Shown piece by piece: positions 40,175-48,855 of a stretch of DNA of 64,000 nucleotides; position 1 is the first letter of the stretch; the number at the start of each line of letters is the position of its first letter. The position numbers and the translations under genes were made by a program. This DNA is from Amycolatopsis xylanica. GTDB taxonomy: Bacteria; Actinomycetota; Actinomycetes; Mycobacteriales; Pseudonocardiaceae. The notes beneath the pieces are model-generated. The model saw only the letters and a program-made list of their open reading frames with translations, did not search any database and had not been told where the DNA came from. The stretch is taken from positions 124,001 to 188,000 of the forward strand of contig NZ_FNON01000009.1 of NCBI RefSeq assembly GCF_900107045.1. The letters are read 5' to 3'.

Positions 40175-41079
40175 GTTCGGCAGAACTCGACGCGGCCGGG
40201 ATCTCCGGCGCCGCGCTCCGGGCCGCGTATGTCCGCTGCCGCCGGATCAACGCGCATCACGGGCGCACCTTCTTTCTCGCCACACGCCTGCTGCCGCGGC
40301 ACGCCCGCCCGGCGGCGCACGCGTTGTACGGCTTCGCACGGTGCGCGGACGAACTCGTCGACAACCCCGAGCCCGGCGCGGATCCCGTGGTGGCGCTGGA
40401 CAAACTCGCCGGCCACCTCGACGGGGTGTTCGACGGGCATGACTCCGAAGACCCGGTGCTGGCCGCTCTGGCCGACACCGTGCGGCGGTACGCACTGGAC
40501 CGCGAGCTGTTCGACGCCTTCCTACATTCGATGCGCATGGACCTCGACGTCACCGAGTACGCGACGTACGCGGATCTGGCCGAGTACATCCATGGCTCGG
40601 CTGCCGTGATCGGGTTGCAGATGATGCCGGTGCTCGGCACGGTCGTCCCCCGTGCCGAGGCAGCGCCGAGCGCGGCGGCGCTGGGCGAAGCGTTCCAGTT
40701 GACCAATTTCCTGCGTGATGTCGGTGAGGATCTCGACCGGGGCCGCGTTTATTTGCCGACGACGGAGCTTGAAGCTTTCGGCGTGGACCGTGAACTGCTT
40801 CTCTGGGCCAGGTCGACCGGCCGCTCCGACGCGCGGATCGAGCGGGCCCTCGCGTACGCGGTGGCGCGTACTCGTGCGGTGTACCGGCGAGCGGAAGCCG
40901 GGATCCCGTTGCTGCGGAAGGAATCCCGGCCGTGCATCCGGACGGCGCTGACGTTGTACGAAGGCATTTTGGACCGGATATGCTGGAGTAACTACAGGGT
41001 GCTGAACCGGCGCGTCTCGGTTCCCTTGTCCCGAAGGCTGTTCGTTTTCTCCCGAGCATTGGCCCAGAGAATCGCTTAG
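40171..41079 (+). CDS. crtB: Phytoene synthase
   Basis: A 302-residue squalene/phytoene synthase that joins two GGPP molecules head to head. Both Asp-rich substrate motifs are present: YGFARCADELVDN near the N-terminus and TNFLRDVGEDLDRGRVYLP. The N-terminal HHGRTFFLATRLLP and C-terminal RICWSNYRVLNRRVSVP are typical. The GTG at 40171 overlaps the crtI stop (GTGA), so translation is coupled. The F420-type oxidoreductase gene starts 9 bases after its stop and probably shares the mRNA. Confidence 0.92.
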   Translation: MSSAELDAAGISGAALRAAYVRCRRINAHHGRTFFLATRLLPRHARPAAHALYGFARCADELVDNPEPGADPVVALDKLAGHLDGVFDGHDSEDPVLAALADTVRRYALDRELFDAFLHSMRMDLDVTEYATYADLAEYIHGSAAVIGLQMMPVLGTVVPRAEAAPSAAALGEAFQLTNFLRDVGEDLDRGRVYLPTTELEAFGVDRELLLWARSTGRSDARIERALAYAVARTRAVYRRAEAGIPLLRKESRPCIRTALTLYEGILDRICWSNYRVLNRRVSVPLSRRLFVFSRALAQRIA

Positions 41080-41088
41080 GCTGCTGCC

Positions 41089-41880
41089 ATGACTTCAGCA
41101 GGAAACAGGCCGGTCCGAATCGGCCTGCAGCTTCAGCCGCAGCACGCCGACTACGCGACCATCCGCCGCACCGCGTCCGAGGCGGAGAACCTCGGCGTGG
41201 ACATCGTGTTCAACTGGGACCACTTCTATCCGCTGTTCGGTGAGCCGGAGGGTCAGCACTTCGAGTGCTGGACCATGCTCGGCGCCTGGGCGGAATCCAC
41301 TTCGCGCGTCGAGATCGGCGCGCTGGTGACCTGCAACAGCTACCGCAACCCCGAGCTGCTCGCCGACATGGCGCGCACCGTCGACCACATCAGCGGCGGG
41401 CGGCTCATCCTCGGCATCGGCTCCGGCTGGTTCGAAAAGGACTACGAAGAGTACGGCTACGAGTTCGGCACCGCGGGCGGGCGGCTCGACGACCTCGGCG
41501 AGGCGCTGCCGCGCATCGAGTCGCGCTGGTCGAAGCTCAACCCGGCGCCGACCCGCAAGATCCCGGTGCTCATCGGCGGCGGCGGCGAGAAGAAGACACT
41601 CAAGTTCGTCGCCAAGCACGCCGACATCTGGCACGGCTTCGGCGACCCGGAGGTCGTCGAGCGCAAGGTCGCCGTGCTCGACCAGCATTGCGCCGACCTC
41701 GGCCGCGACCCGGCGGAGATCGAGCGCTCGGTCGGCGTCCAGTCCGACGACCCCGCCGAACTCGGCGCGAAGCTGCTCGACCTGGGCGTCACGACGTTCA
41801 CGATCGGCGCGAGCGGCCCCGACTACGACCTGGACCGCCTCAAGACCTGGATCGCCTGGCGCGACAAGATCAACGGCTAG
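41089..41880 (+). CDS. LLM-class F420-dependent oxidoreductase
   Basis: A 263-residue luciferase-like TIM-barrel enzyme, the type that uses coenzyme F420 (or FMN) in actinobacteria. Diagnostic segments: VDIVFNWDHFYPL, EIGALVTCNSYRNPELLADMARTVDHISGGRLILGIGSGW (the flavin/F420 core) and the PVLIGGGGEKKTLK strand. The ATG at 41089 lies 9 bases after crtB and is very likely in the carotenoid operon. Its substrate could be a carotenoid, but close relatives elsewhere stand alone, so this is inference. The stop is followed 3 bases later by a 26-bp hairpin terminator. Confidence 0.85.
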   Translation: MTSAGNRPVRIGLQLQPQHADYATIRRTASEAENLGVDIVFNWDHFYPLFGEPEGQHFECWTMLGAWAESTSRVEIGALVTCNSYRNPELLADMARTVDHISGGRLILGIGSGWFEKDYEEYGYEFGTAGGRLDDLGEALPRIESRWSKLNPAPTRKIPVLIGGGGEKKTLKFVAKHADIWHGFGDPEVVERKVAVLDQHCADLGRDPAEIERSVGVQSDDPAELGAKLLDLGVTTFTIGASGPDYDLDRLKTWIAWRDKING

Positions 41881-41883
41881 CGG

Positions 41884-41938
41884 AAGCCCGAAAGCCACTT
41901 TCGTCAGGTCTAACCTGACGAAAGTGGCTTTCGGGCTT
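41884..41938. terminator. 26-bp perfect hairpin ending the crt operon
   Basis: Bases 41884-41909 and 41913-41938 are perfect reverse complements around CTA, followed by two more T residues. The core CGAAAGTGGCTTTCGGGCTT is shared with 34148-34236. It begins 4 bases after the oxidoreductase stop and is the strongest terminator in the window. Confidence 0.85.
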
Positions 41939-41964
41939 TTGAGCGGGGCCCGAGTTTCAGCGCG

Positions 41965-42037
41965 ATCAACCTGGGCACGTGACAAGGGGCGCCTTTGCAA
42001 CGCTCTGGGTGACAAGGGCCGCCCTTGTCACCCAGAC
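41965..42037 (-). repeat. Interspersed element, shortened copy C
   Basis: Same orientation as copy B (53886-53992). It keeps the palindrome CTGGGTGACAAGGG / CCCTTGTCACCCAG (42005-42018 with 42022-42035), the CCAGAGCGT spacer and the CACGTGCC junction, but diverges before the conserved 29-base tail. It lies in the convergent gap between the oxidoreductase and Rv2175c-like genes. Confidence 0.75.
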
Positions 42038-42105
42038 CGCACCCAACTCGCGACAATTTGTAACCCAATGTCGCTTTTGCTCGACTTCGCCGCAGCGCTG
42101 AAGGT

Positions 42106-42157
42106 TGTGAACGTGGCGTTCACATAGCTCAGCGTTGTGAACGAGGCGTTCACAACG
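42106..42157. repeat. Two GTGAACG/CGTTCAC palindromes
   Basis: TGTGAACG-TGG-CGTTCACA (42106-42124) and CGTTGTGAACG-AGG-CGTTCACAACG (42133-42157) are two hairpins of one family, the second with perfect 11-base arms. They stand before the end of the leftward Rv2175c-like gene (stop at 42203) and probably terminate it. Confidence 0.7.
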
Positions 42158-42202
42158 CCCGTCCCCGGGAGCAGCCGACTCGGGGCTTGGCGGCGACGAG
42201 TA

Positions 42203-42580
42203 TTAGAAGGCCATGGCTTGGGCGCGGCGCTTGACCTCGGTGCCGTGGCTGGTGCGCAGGGCGTTGACCGGGGTGTGGCCGGGCAGGGTGTCGTCGGCGG
42301 CGAAGAGCCAGCGGAGCATCTCGGTGCGGCTGAAGCCGGAGTCGGCGAGGACCGTGATGGTGCCCGCGAGTCCCTTGACGACGCCGTCCTTGACCAGGAA
42401 GGCGGCGGGCACCCAGAGGTCACCGTCCCGGCGGACCGCGATCAGCTGGCCGTCGCGCAGCATCTGCCGCACCTTGTTCGCCGAGGTACCCAGCGCGGTG
42501 GCCACCTCCGCCAGCGGAAGAACGGCAACATCGGCATCGAGGACGTCATCGGCGACAGGAATCCCACTCACAGGTGACAC
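42203..42580 (-). CDS. Rv2175c-like winged-helix DNA-binding protein
   Basis: A protein of about 125 residues closely resembling M. tuberculosis Rv2175c, a DNA-binding winged-helix protein phosphorylated by PknL. Shared features: IPVADDVLDAD at the start, a MerR-like helix-turn-helix (LAEVATALGTSANKVRQMLRDGQLIAVRRDGD), KDGVVKGLAGTITVLADSGF, EMLRWLF and the closing RRAQAMAF. Start candidates are GTG 42580 and GTG 42571; neither has a clear Shine-Dalgarno sequence. It is divergent from pknL with 89 bases between, as in mycobacteria, so regulation by that kinase is likely. Two palindromes follow its stop. Confidence 0.88.
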   Translation of the reverse strand: MSPVSGIPVADDVLDADVAVLPLAEVATALGTSANKVRQMLRDGQLIAVRRDGDLWVPAAFLVKDGVVKGLAGTITVLADSGFSRTEMLRWLFAADDTLPGHTPVNALRTSHGTEVKRRAQAMAF

Positions 42581-42669
42581 TCTGCCACATGGACGTCTAC
42601 TCCGAGCAGCATCGCAACGAAAACTGAACCTGAAGTGTCCACCAGGTTCGCGGGTCCGTAGTACCAGGC

Positions 42670-44748
42670 ATGAGCGTATCCGTACGATCGGGAGCTGTGA
42701 CACGAACCGACACCAGCTTGGTCGGCACCCTGCTCGAACGCCGGTACCGCGTCGACAGGCTGCTGGCCCGCGGCGGAATGTCGTCGGTGTACCGCGGGGT
42801 CGACACGCGCCTGGACCGCCAGGTGGCGATCAAGATCATGGACCCGCGCTTCGCCGATGACCGGTCGTTCGTCGAAAGATTCGAGCGTGAGGCCCGCAGC
42901 GCGGCCCAGCTGCACCACCCGCACGTGGTGGCCGTGCACGACCAGGGCCACGACTATCCGAACGGCCCCGACGAGGGCAGCCGCGCGTTCCTGGTGATGG
43001 AGCTGGTGGACGGCGGCACCCTGCGCGACCTGCTGAACGAGCAGGGCCCGCTGGACGTGGCGCTCGCGCTGAGCATCGCCGAGCCGGTGCTGTCGGCGCT
43101 GGCCGCCGCGCACACCGCCGGGCTCGTGCACCGCGACGTCAAGCCGGAGAACGTGCTCATCGGCCGCGGCGGGGCGCTCGGCGGCAGCGGCGTCGTGAAG
43201 GTCGCCGACTTCGGCTTGGTGCGCGCCGTCGCGAGCGCCGGGACCACCAGCTCCAGCGTCATCCTCGGCACGGTCGCCTACCTCTCCCCCGAGCAGGTCG
43301 CCTCCGGCATCACCGAAGCGCGCGGCGACGTCTACTCGGCCGGGATCCTGCTCTACGAGATGCTCACCGGGCATCCGCCGTACACCGGCGACACCGCGAT
43401 CTCCGTGGCGTACCGGCACGTGAACGACGACGTCCCGCGCCCGAGCGACATCCGCCCCGGCCTGCCGCCCGCGCTGGACGAGCTGATCCTGCGCGCCACC
43501 CGCCGCGATCCCGAGGCCCGCCCCGCCAACGCTGGCGTGTTCCTCCAGGAGCTCCAGGCCGTGCGCGGCGTGCTGGGCCTGCCGCCGGTCGCCGTCCCGG
43601 TGCCCCCGCCGCCGGACGCCGACGGCGTGTCGGACGTCGAGCGCACCACCCCCGGCATCCCGGCGGTGCCCGCGGCCGACGCGACGCTCCCGGTCACCGG
43701 CCCGCAGGGCACCAGGGCCATGGGACGCGCGGTCCCCGCCAGCGCCATGCAGGCCACCCAGGCGATCCAGCCGGTGCACGCGCACCAGCCGCCACCACCT
43801 CCGCCGATCACCCCGCCGGGCGGGGCGCGCCAACCGGAGGAGAAGCGCAAGCCGCCGAAGAAGACGATCATCCTCGCGATCGTCGCCGTGCTGCTGCTCG
43901 GCGGCCTGATCGGCGCCGGCGCCTGGATCCTGTCCGACGACGGCCCGTCCGGCGCCACCGTCCCGCAGCTCACCGGCATGAACCAGGCCGACGCAGGCAA
44001 CGCGCTGCGCCAGGCGAAGCTCACGCCGAAGTACGTCAAGGAGTTCAGCAACACCGTCCCGGCCAACACGATCGTCCGCAGTGACCCCGCCGGTGGCACC
44101 AAGGTGCCGTTCAACACCGAGGTCACCGTGCTGCTGTCCAAGGGCAAGCCGGTGGTGCCGAACATCAGCATCGGCCAGAACGTCGAGGGCGCCGAGGCCG
44201 CGATCACCGAGCAGCAGCTCAAGCCCGCCCGGGTCGGCGAGGACTTCAGCACCGACGTGCCCAAGGGCGCGGTGCTCAAGGTCGACCCGCAGCCGGGCAC
44301 CTCGGTCGACATCGGCAGCGAGGTCAAGCTGACGCTGTCCAAGGGCCCGCCCCCGCTGCCGCCGGTGCCCGACGTCGTCGGCAAGCAGAAGGACGAGGCC
44401 TTCAAGATCCTCAAGGCGGCCGGTTTCGAGCCGTTCGACGCCGGTCAGGACCCGAACTCCACCGCCAAGCCGGGCACGGTCACCCGCACCGATCCCGCCG
44501 CGGGCGCCACGAACGTCGGCAAGCGCGTCGGCGTGTTCAGCGCGAACAGCGTCGAGGTGCCGGATGTGCGCTTCAAGCAGTTCGAGGAGGCCAGGCAGAT
44601 TCTCGAAGCCGCCGGGCTCAAGGCCGACATCAAGGACGGCAACGGGCACGGAGGCGGTGGTTTCAACCTCGTCTTCACCCAAGACCCCGAACCCGGCACG
44701 CGGGTACCGGCGGGCACCAAGGTGAAGCTGAAGGGATTCGGCAGATGA
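42670..44748 (+). CDS. pknL: PknL-type serine/threonine kinase with four PASTA repeats
   Basis: A 692-residue transmembrane receptor kinase. The kinase domain (about 20-285) has LARGGMSSVYRG, the catalytic lysine in VAIKIMD (Lys55), HRDVKPEN (Asp156), ADFGLVRAV and the activation-loop VILGTVAYLSPEQ. A Pro-rich linker (about 305-395) is followed by one membrane helix (about 399-421) and four extracellular PASTA repeats (about 427-690), which bind peptidoglycan or lipid II in related kinases. The mycobacterial PknL has no PASTA part, so this is a longer form. ATG 42670 is used; GTG 42697 is possible. The next gene overlaps its stop by ATGA. Confidence 0.92.
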   Translation: MSVSVRSGAVTRTDTSLVGTLLERRYRVDRLLARGGMSSVYRGVDTRLDRQVAIKIMDPRFADDRSFVERFEREARSAAQLHHPHVVAVHDQGHDYPNGPDEGSRAFLVMELVDGGTLRDLLNEQGPLDVALALSIAEPVLSALAAAHTAGLVHRDVKPENVLIGRGGALGGSGVVKVADFGLVRAVASAGTTSSSVILGTVAYLSPEQVASGITEARGDVYSAGILLYEMLTGHPPYTGDTAISVAYRHVNDDVPRPSDIRPGLPPALDELILRATRRDPEARPANAGVFLQELQAVRGVLGLPPVAVPVPPPPDADGVSDVERTTPGIPAVPAADATLPVTGPQGTRAMGRAVPASAMQATQAIQPVHAHQPPPPPPITPPGGARQPEEKRKPPKKTIILAIVAVLLLGGLIGAGAWILSDDGPSGATVPQLTGMNQADAGNALRQAKLTPKYVKEFSNTVPANTIVRSDPAGGTKVPFNTEVTVLLSKGKPVVPNISIGQNVEGAEAAITEQQLKPARVGEDFSTDVPKGAVLKVDPQPGTSVDIGSEVKLTLSKGPPPLPPVPDVVGKQKDEAFKILKAAGFEPFDAGQDPNSTAKPGTVTRTDPAAGATNVGKRVGVFSANSVEVPDVRFKQFEEARQILEAAGLKADIKDGNGHGGGGFNLVFTQDPEPGTRVPAGTKVKLKGFGR

Positions 44749-44954
44749 TCGGCAGCCGGGGCCGGGTCACCGGCACGATCGGCCCCGGCCTGATCGGCGA
44801 GGTCCTACTCAACGTGCGGGGCGGCACGGAGGCCTTCTACGCCTATCCGGCGAACGGCGAAGAACGGTTTGAGCAGGGAACCCAGGTTCTGGTGGTGGAC
44901 TTCGAAGAACCGCGTACGGTCTACGTCGAACGGTGGCAACCTCTGGGTCGATAA
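44745..44954 (+). CDS. Small NfeD/OB-fold-like protein
   Basis: A 69-residue beta-rich protein (MIGSRGRVTGTIGPGLIGEVLLNVRGG in translation is glycine-patterned) that resembles the short soluble OB-fold domain of NfeD proteins, the usual partners of flotillin-like SPFH proteins. Its ATG overlaps the pknL stop (ATGA), and the flotillin starts 46 bases downstream, so the three genes form an operon. No membrane helix is present, unlike full-length NfeD. It could adapt the flotillin to the kinase (inference). Confidence 0.65.
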   Translation: MIGSRGRVTGTIGPGLIGEVLLNVRGGTEAFYAYPANGEERFEQGTQVLVVDFEEPRTVYVERWQPLGR

Positions 44955-45000
44955 CGGCGTGTGAGGGACACCAAGTTGTCCTGAGAGTGGGGGTAGACGC

Positions 45001-46515
45001 ATGGACGCGTTGACCATTGCACTGACCGCGGTGGGCGCGATCATCGTGCTTTTCGTGATCTTGCGGATTCTGTACAAGGTGGCCGAGCCGAACGAGGCGC
45101 TGATCATTTCGGGCTGGGGAGTCCGCGTGAACCGCGCCGAGACGGCCGACAGTCTCGGGTTCAAGATCATCACCGGCCGTGGCGTGAACGTCATCCCCGG
45201 TTTCCAGACCGCTCGCCGGCTTTCGCTGGACACGCGCGGCGTCAACCTGCAGGTCTCCTGCGTCACCAAGCAGGGCCTGCCGGTGACGGTGCGCGCGGTG
45301 GTCATCTACAAGGTCGGCGACGACTTCGCCTCGATCGCCAACGCCGCCCGCCGGTTCCTGGACCAGCAGAAGGGCATGAACGACACGATCCACGAGCTGT
45401 TCTCTGGTCACCTGCGCTCGATCGTCGGCGGGCTGACCATCGAGGAGATGATCCACAACCGGGACGCGCTGACCGGTGAGGTCCGCCAGTCCTCGGCCAA
45501 CGAGATGATCAAGCTCGGGCTGATCGTGGACTCGCTGCAGATCCAGGAGATCGACGACGAGTCCGGCTACATCCTCAACCTCGGCAAGCCGCACGCCGCG
45601 GCCGTCGCGGCGCAGGCCCGTATCGCCGAGGCGCAGCGCGACCAGGAGGCCACCGAGGCCGAGCAGGTCGCGGCCACCCTGCGGGCGAGCGCGACGCGGG
45701 AGAGCCAGATCAAGCAGGCCGGTTACCAGGCCGAGGTCGACCAGGCCAAGGCGAAGGCCAGCCAGTCCGGCCCGCTGGCCGAGGCGACCGCGCGCCAGGA
45801 GGTCGTCGTCCAGGAGACCCGCGCGGCCGAGCTCGAGGCCGCGCTCGCCGAGCAGCGCCTGCAGTCGCAGGTCCGCAAGCCCGCGGACGCGAAGGCGTAC
45901 GACACGCGTACCTCGGCCGACGCCGCCCGTGACGCCTCGATCGCCAAGGCGCAGGCCGAGGCGAAGGAGACCGAGCTGCGCGCGGCGGCGGACGCGACCA
46001 GGGTCAAGACCGCGGCCGAGGCCGAGGCGCAGTCGGTGAAGGCCCGTGCGGAGGCGGCGGCCGCCGCGACCAGGGCGACCGGTGAGGCCGAGGCGGCCGC
46101 GGCGCAGGCACGGGGCCTGGCCGAGGCCGAGGCGACCCGCGCGAAGGGCCTGGCGGAGGCCGAGGCGGCGAAGGCCAAGGGTCTCGCCGAAGCCGACGCG
46201 ATCAAGGCGCGCGCGTCCGCGCTCGCCGAGAACCAGGAAGCCGTCGTCGCGCAGCAGCTGGCCGAGCGCTGGCCGGAGATCGTCGAGGCGGGCGCGCAGG
46301 CGTTCAGCAACATCGACAACATGGTGGTGCTCAACGGCGCCGACGGGATGTCGGACATGTTCGCCAAGGCGCTTTCGCTGGGCGGAACGGGCCTCGGCCT
46401 GGCTCGCCAGCTGATGGACGCCATGGGACAGTCGGCGACGTCGGAGAAGCAGGCGAAGAAGAACGGCGAACTCAACGTCAGCGACTTCACCACGAAGGAT
46501 CTGACCAAGGACTGA
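45001..46515 (+). CDS. Flotillin-like SPFH/Band 7 protein
   Basis: A 504-residue membrane scaffold protein. An N-terminal membrane segment (ALTIALTAVGAIIVLFVILRIL) is followed by the SPFH domain (about 30-200, with RVNRAETADSLGFKIITGRG and SIVGGLTIEEMIHNRDAL). A long Ala/Glu-rich coiled coil (about 205-440) carries repeated AEAEA-(T/A)-(R/K)-AKGLAEA heptads near its end. Flotillins organise membrane microdomains and receptor complexes. The ATG at 45001 has GGGGG about 8 bases upstream. It lies downstream of the PASTA kinase and the small OB-fold protein, suggesting that it scaffolds the kinase. Confidence 0.9.
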   Translation: MDALTIALTAVGAIIVLFVILRILYKVAEPNEALIISGWGVRVNRAETADSLGFKIITGRGVNVIPGFQTARRLSLDTRGVNLQVSCVTKQGLPVTVRAVVIYKVGDDFASIANAARRFLDQQKGMNDTIHELFSGHLRSIVGGLTIEEMIHNRDALTGEVRQSSANEMIKLGLIVDSLQIQEIDDESGYILNLGKPHAAAVAAQARIAEAQRDQEATEAEQVAATLRASATRESQIKQAGYQAEVDQAKAKASQSGPLAEATARQEVVVQETRAAELEAALAEQRLQSQVRKPADAKAYDTRTSADAARDASIAKAQAEAKETELRAAADATRVKTAAEAEAQSVKARAEAAAAATRATGEAEAAAAQARGLAEAEATRAKGLAEAEAAKAKGLAEADAIKARASALAENQEAVVAQQLAERWPEIVEAGAQAFSNIDNMVVLNGADGMSDMFAKALSLGGTGLGLARQLMDAMGQSATSEKQAKKNGELNVSDFTTKDLTKD

Positions 46516-46571
46516 GTCCTGCCCCGTTCAACGATTGCGCAACCGAGGGAAATCGCGAAAAGTACTAGGCG

Positions 46572-47276
46572 ATGAACTTCTTCGAAGAGGAGCCTCGTCC
46601 GCGGCCGCTGTTCCCGGTACCCGAGAAAGAGCTACACGGGTACCCGGGGCGGCCGTGGACGGGCGCGCCCGCCGAGTACATCGTCCCGGCGATACTGCCG
46701 TGGTCACTGCCGCTGGGCCGCTCCGAGCGCACGATCGTCGCGCTGCGCAGTATCGACGTCTGGCCAGAGGCGCTGACCCTGCGCGTCTCCGTCTATTCGC
46801 GGGACAACCTGATCGACGAGTCGAAGAGCGGGCTGGTGGACCACCGCCGCGTCCCCGACCGCAACGCCCTGCTGATCGGCGTGCTGTTCGCCGACGGCGG
46901 CCGTGCCGGTTCCGACACCATCTCGATGCCGTCACCCACCAAACCGGACACTCCCGTGCTGCGCGCCGACAGCGGCGGCGGCAGCAGCTTCCACTTCCGG
47001 CATGACGTGTTCATCTGGCCCTTGCCACCGGACGGTCCCATGCAGGTGGTCGTGCAGTGGCTGGAGCGGGAGATCGAGGAGACCCGCACCGAGCTCGACG
47101 GCACGCTGATCCGCAAGTCGGCGGCGGACGCCAAGGAGATCTGGCCGGGCCTGCCCAAGCGTGTCCATCACGGACTCCCGATACGCAGAGTCACCCGCCG
47201 CACTCCGGACGCCTCGGACGGCTGGAGTGCTTTCGGCGCCCCGGAAGCCGGTGGCGAGTCCGCGCCACAGGCGTGA
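46572..47276 (+). CDS. Conserved actinobacterial-type protein, unknown function
   Basis: A 234-residue protein not assigned to a family. It is acidic and proline-rich at the start (MNFFEEEPRPRPLFPVPE), then beta-rich with SIDVWPEALTLRVSVYSR, LLIGVLFADGG and HFRHDVFIWPLPPDGPMQVVVQWLE, and it closes with a basic, disordered tail. No membrane segment or catalytic motif is seen. The ATG lies 56 bases after the flotillin on the same strand, so it may belong to the same transcript. Codon composition matches neighbouring genes, which supports it as real. Confidence 0.6.
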   Translation: MNFFEEEPRPRPLFPVPEKELHGYPGRPWTGAPAEYIVPAILPWSLPLGRSERTIVALRSIDVWPEALTLRVSVYSRDNLIDESKSGLVDHRRVPDRNALLIGVLFADGGRAGSDTISMPSPTKPDTPVLRADSGGGSSFHFRHDVFIWPLPPDGPMQVVVQWLEREIEETRTELDGTLIRKSAADAKEIWPGLPKRVHHGLPIRRVTRRTPDASDGWSAFGAPEAGGESAPQA

Positions 47277-47491
47277 TCCAGACCACCCCTGTGGGGCCCC
47301 TAACCTGACTTCGCGCCGGGTTCACCACAGGCTGCACGTGCAACACTTTCGCGCAGGACAGGATCTTCGCCCCCGATCGGGTGAAAAGGCCCGCCGTTAG
47401 CGCCAACGAAACATAAGGACCACTCCCCCGTCATGTGTGGCTGGTGCAGTATGGGCAGTTCCCCCTACTCGCCTCGGTCGAAAGGTCTTGG

Positions 47492-48802
47492 ATGTCGGGC
47501 ACTCAGCTCAGCGGACTCGATGTCGCTTTCCTTAGCATGGAAGGCGAAAACACACCCATGCACATGGGGGCGGTGGTGACGTTCCGTCCCCGCAAGCCGA
47601 TCGATCCTCCGAAGCTGGCCGTCCTGCTCGCCGAACGCGCGGCCAGGATCCCCCAATTCCGCCGGCTCGCCACTCCCGCGTTCTTCCCGCCGGGAGCCAT
47701 GAATTGGTCCGATGACCCGGATTTCACGCCACTGCAACATATTCACCTCCACCGGGTGAGCAACCTGTACGAGCCCGACCCGCTCGCCGCGTACGCGTCG
47801 CGGTGGATCGCGGAGCCGCTCGACACCAGCAAACCCTTGTGGGACTTGCATCTTGTCACCGGATTGCCGGACAACGACTTCGCACTGCTGCTCAAGCTGC
47901 ACCACGCGCTGACCGACGGCGCCGGTGCATTCGCGATCGCCTCCGGACTGCTGGACGACCTCACGGTGCCCGCCCGCCGGAAACCGGCGGTCGTCGAAAC
48001 ATCGGACCGGTCCACTTTGGACACGGTGCTGGACACGATCGGCTCGACGCTGTCACAGGCCAGCGAAACCGCTTCGATCGCACGGTCAGTGGTCCGTGCC
48101 ACTCGGCCGTACCCGATCTCGCCGATCACCGCGCCGTCGTCGAAGGAACGCCGCGTCGGCTTCGTCCGGCTGGAGATGACCGACGTGCGCCGCATCCGCA
48201 AGGAGCACGGCGGCACCGCGAACGACGTGATCCTCGCGGTGCTGGCGGGCGCGCTGCGTGGCTGGCTGGTCAACCGCGGCCAGCGCGCCGACGGCCGTAG
48301 CCTGCGCGCGCTGATTCCGGTGAGCGTGCGTGCGCGTGAGGCCGAGCAGGTCGGCGGCAACAAGCTTTCCGGCTACTTGTGTGAGCTGCCGATCGGCGAA
48401 GACGACCCGTTCGAACGACTACGCATCGTGCGCCGCGCGATGGCGCGTAACAAGGCTTCAGGGCCCTCTAAGGGCGCCGGAGCGTTCCCTCTGCTCGCTG
48501 GACGCGTGCCGACCATGTTGCACCGCCTGACGGGCAAGGTGACGGGCCAGGCGGCGCCGCTGCTGTTCGACACGGTCGTGACGAACGTGCCGCTGCCGAA
48601 CGTGCGGATGTCGCTCGACGGAGCGCAGCTGACGGAGATGTACCCGCTCGTTCCGCTGGCGCCGCGCCAGGCGCTCGGCTTCGCGGTGTCGCTGTATCGC
48701 GGCGGGATCCACATCGGACTCCAGGCGAACGGCGCGGCGGTCCCGGACATCGGCGGCCTCGCCGACGCCGTCAGCAAGTCCGCGGCCCAGCTCCTCGCCT
48801 AG
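47492..48802 (+). CDS. WS/DGAT acyltransferase (wax ester / triacylglycerol synthase)
   Basis: A 436-residue bifunctional acyltransferase of the actinobacterial Tgs type, which esterifies diacylglycerol or alcohols with acyl-CoA to make storage lipids. The N-terminal condensation-like domain begins LSGLDVAFLSMEGENTPMHMG; the active-site motif is LHHALTDGAGAF (HHxxxDG). C-terminal domain features include NDVILAVLAGALRGWL and the closing DIGGLADAVS. The ATG at 47492 has AAAGG about 7 bases upstream; the longer open frame from 47435 is not supported. A strong hairpin follows 5 bases after its stop, before the convergent DAHP synthase. Confidence 0.92.
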   Translation: MSGTQLSGLDVAFLSMEGENTPMHMGAVVTFRPRKPIDPPKLAVLLAERAARIPQFRRLATPAFFPPGAMNWSDDPDFTPLQHIHLHRVSNLYEPDPLAAYASRWIAEPLDTSKPLWDLHLVTGLPDNDFALLLKLHHALTDGAGAFAIASGLLDDLTVPARRKPAVVETSDRSTLDTVLDTIGSTLSQASETASIARSVVRATRPYPISPITAPSSKERRVGFVRLEMTDVRRIRKEHGGTANDVILAVLAGALRGWLVNRGQRADGRSLRALIPVSVRAREAEQVGGNKLSGYLCELPIGEDDPFERLRIVRRAMARNKASGPSKGAGAFPLLAGRVPTMLHRLTGKVTGQAAPLLFDTVVTNVPLPNVRMSLDGAQLTEMYPLVPLAPRQALGFAVSLYRGGIHIGLQANGAAVPDIGGLADAVSKSAAQLLA

Positions 48803-48807
48803 ACCGG

Positions 48808-48852
48808 GATTTAGCGGGCTTTATCCCGGACCGGGATAAAGCCCGCTAAATC
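48808..48852. terminator. 22-bp perfect hairpin between convergent genes
   Basis: Bases 48808-48829 and 48831-48852 are perfect reverse complements with a single central A. The core CGGGATAAAGCCCGCT is shared with 513-567. It lies between the WS/DGAT stop and the DAHP synthase stop and is a likely bidirectional terminator. Confidence 0.8.
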
Positions 48853-48855
48853 ACG

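Noticed and set aside
42597..44682. Minus-strand ORF of about 700 codons across pknL
   Set aside because: Pure antisense shadow of the kinase and PASTA repeats, with low-complexity composition.
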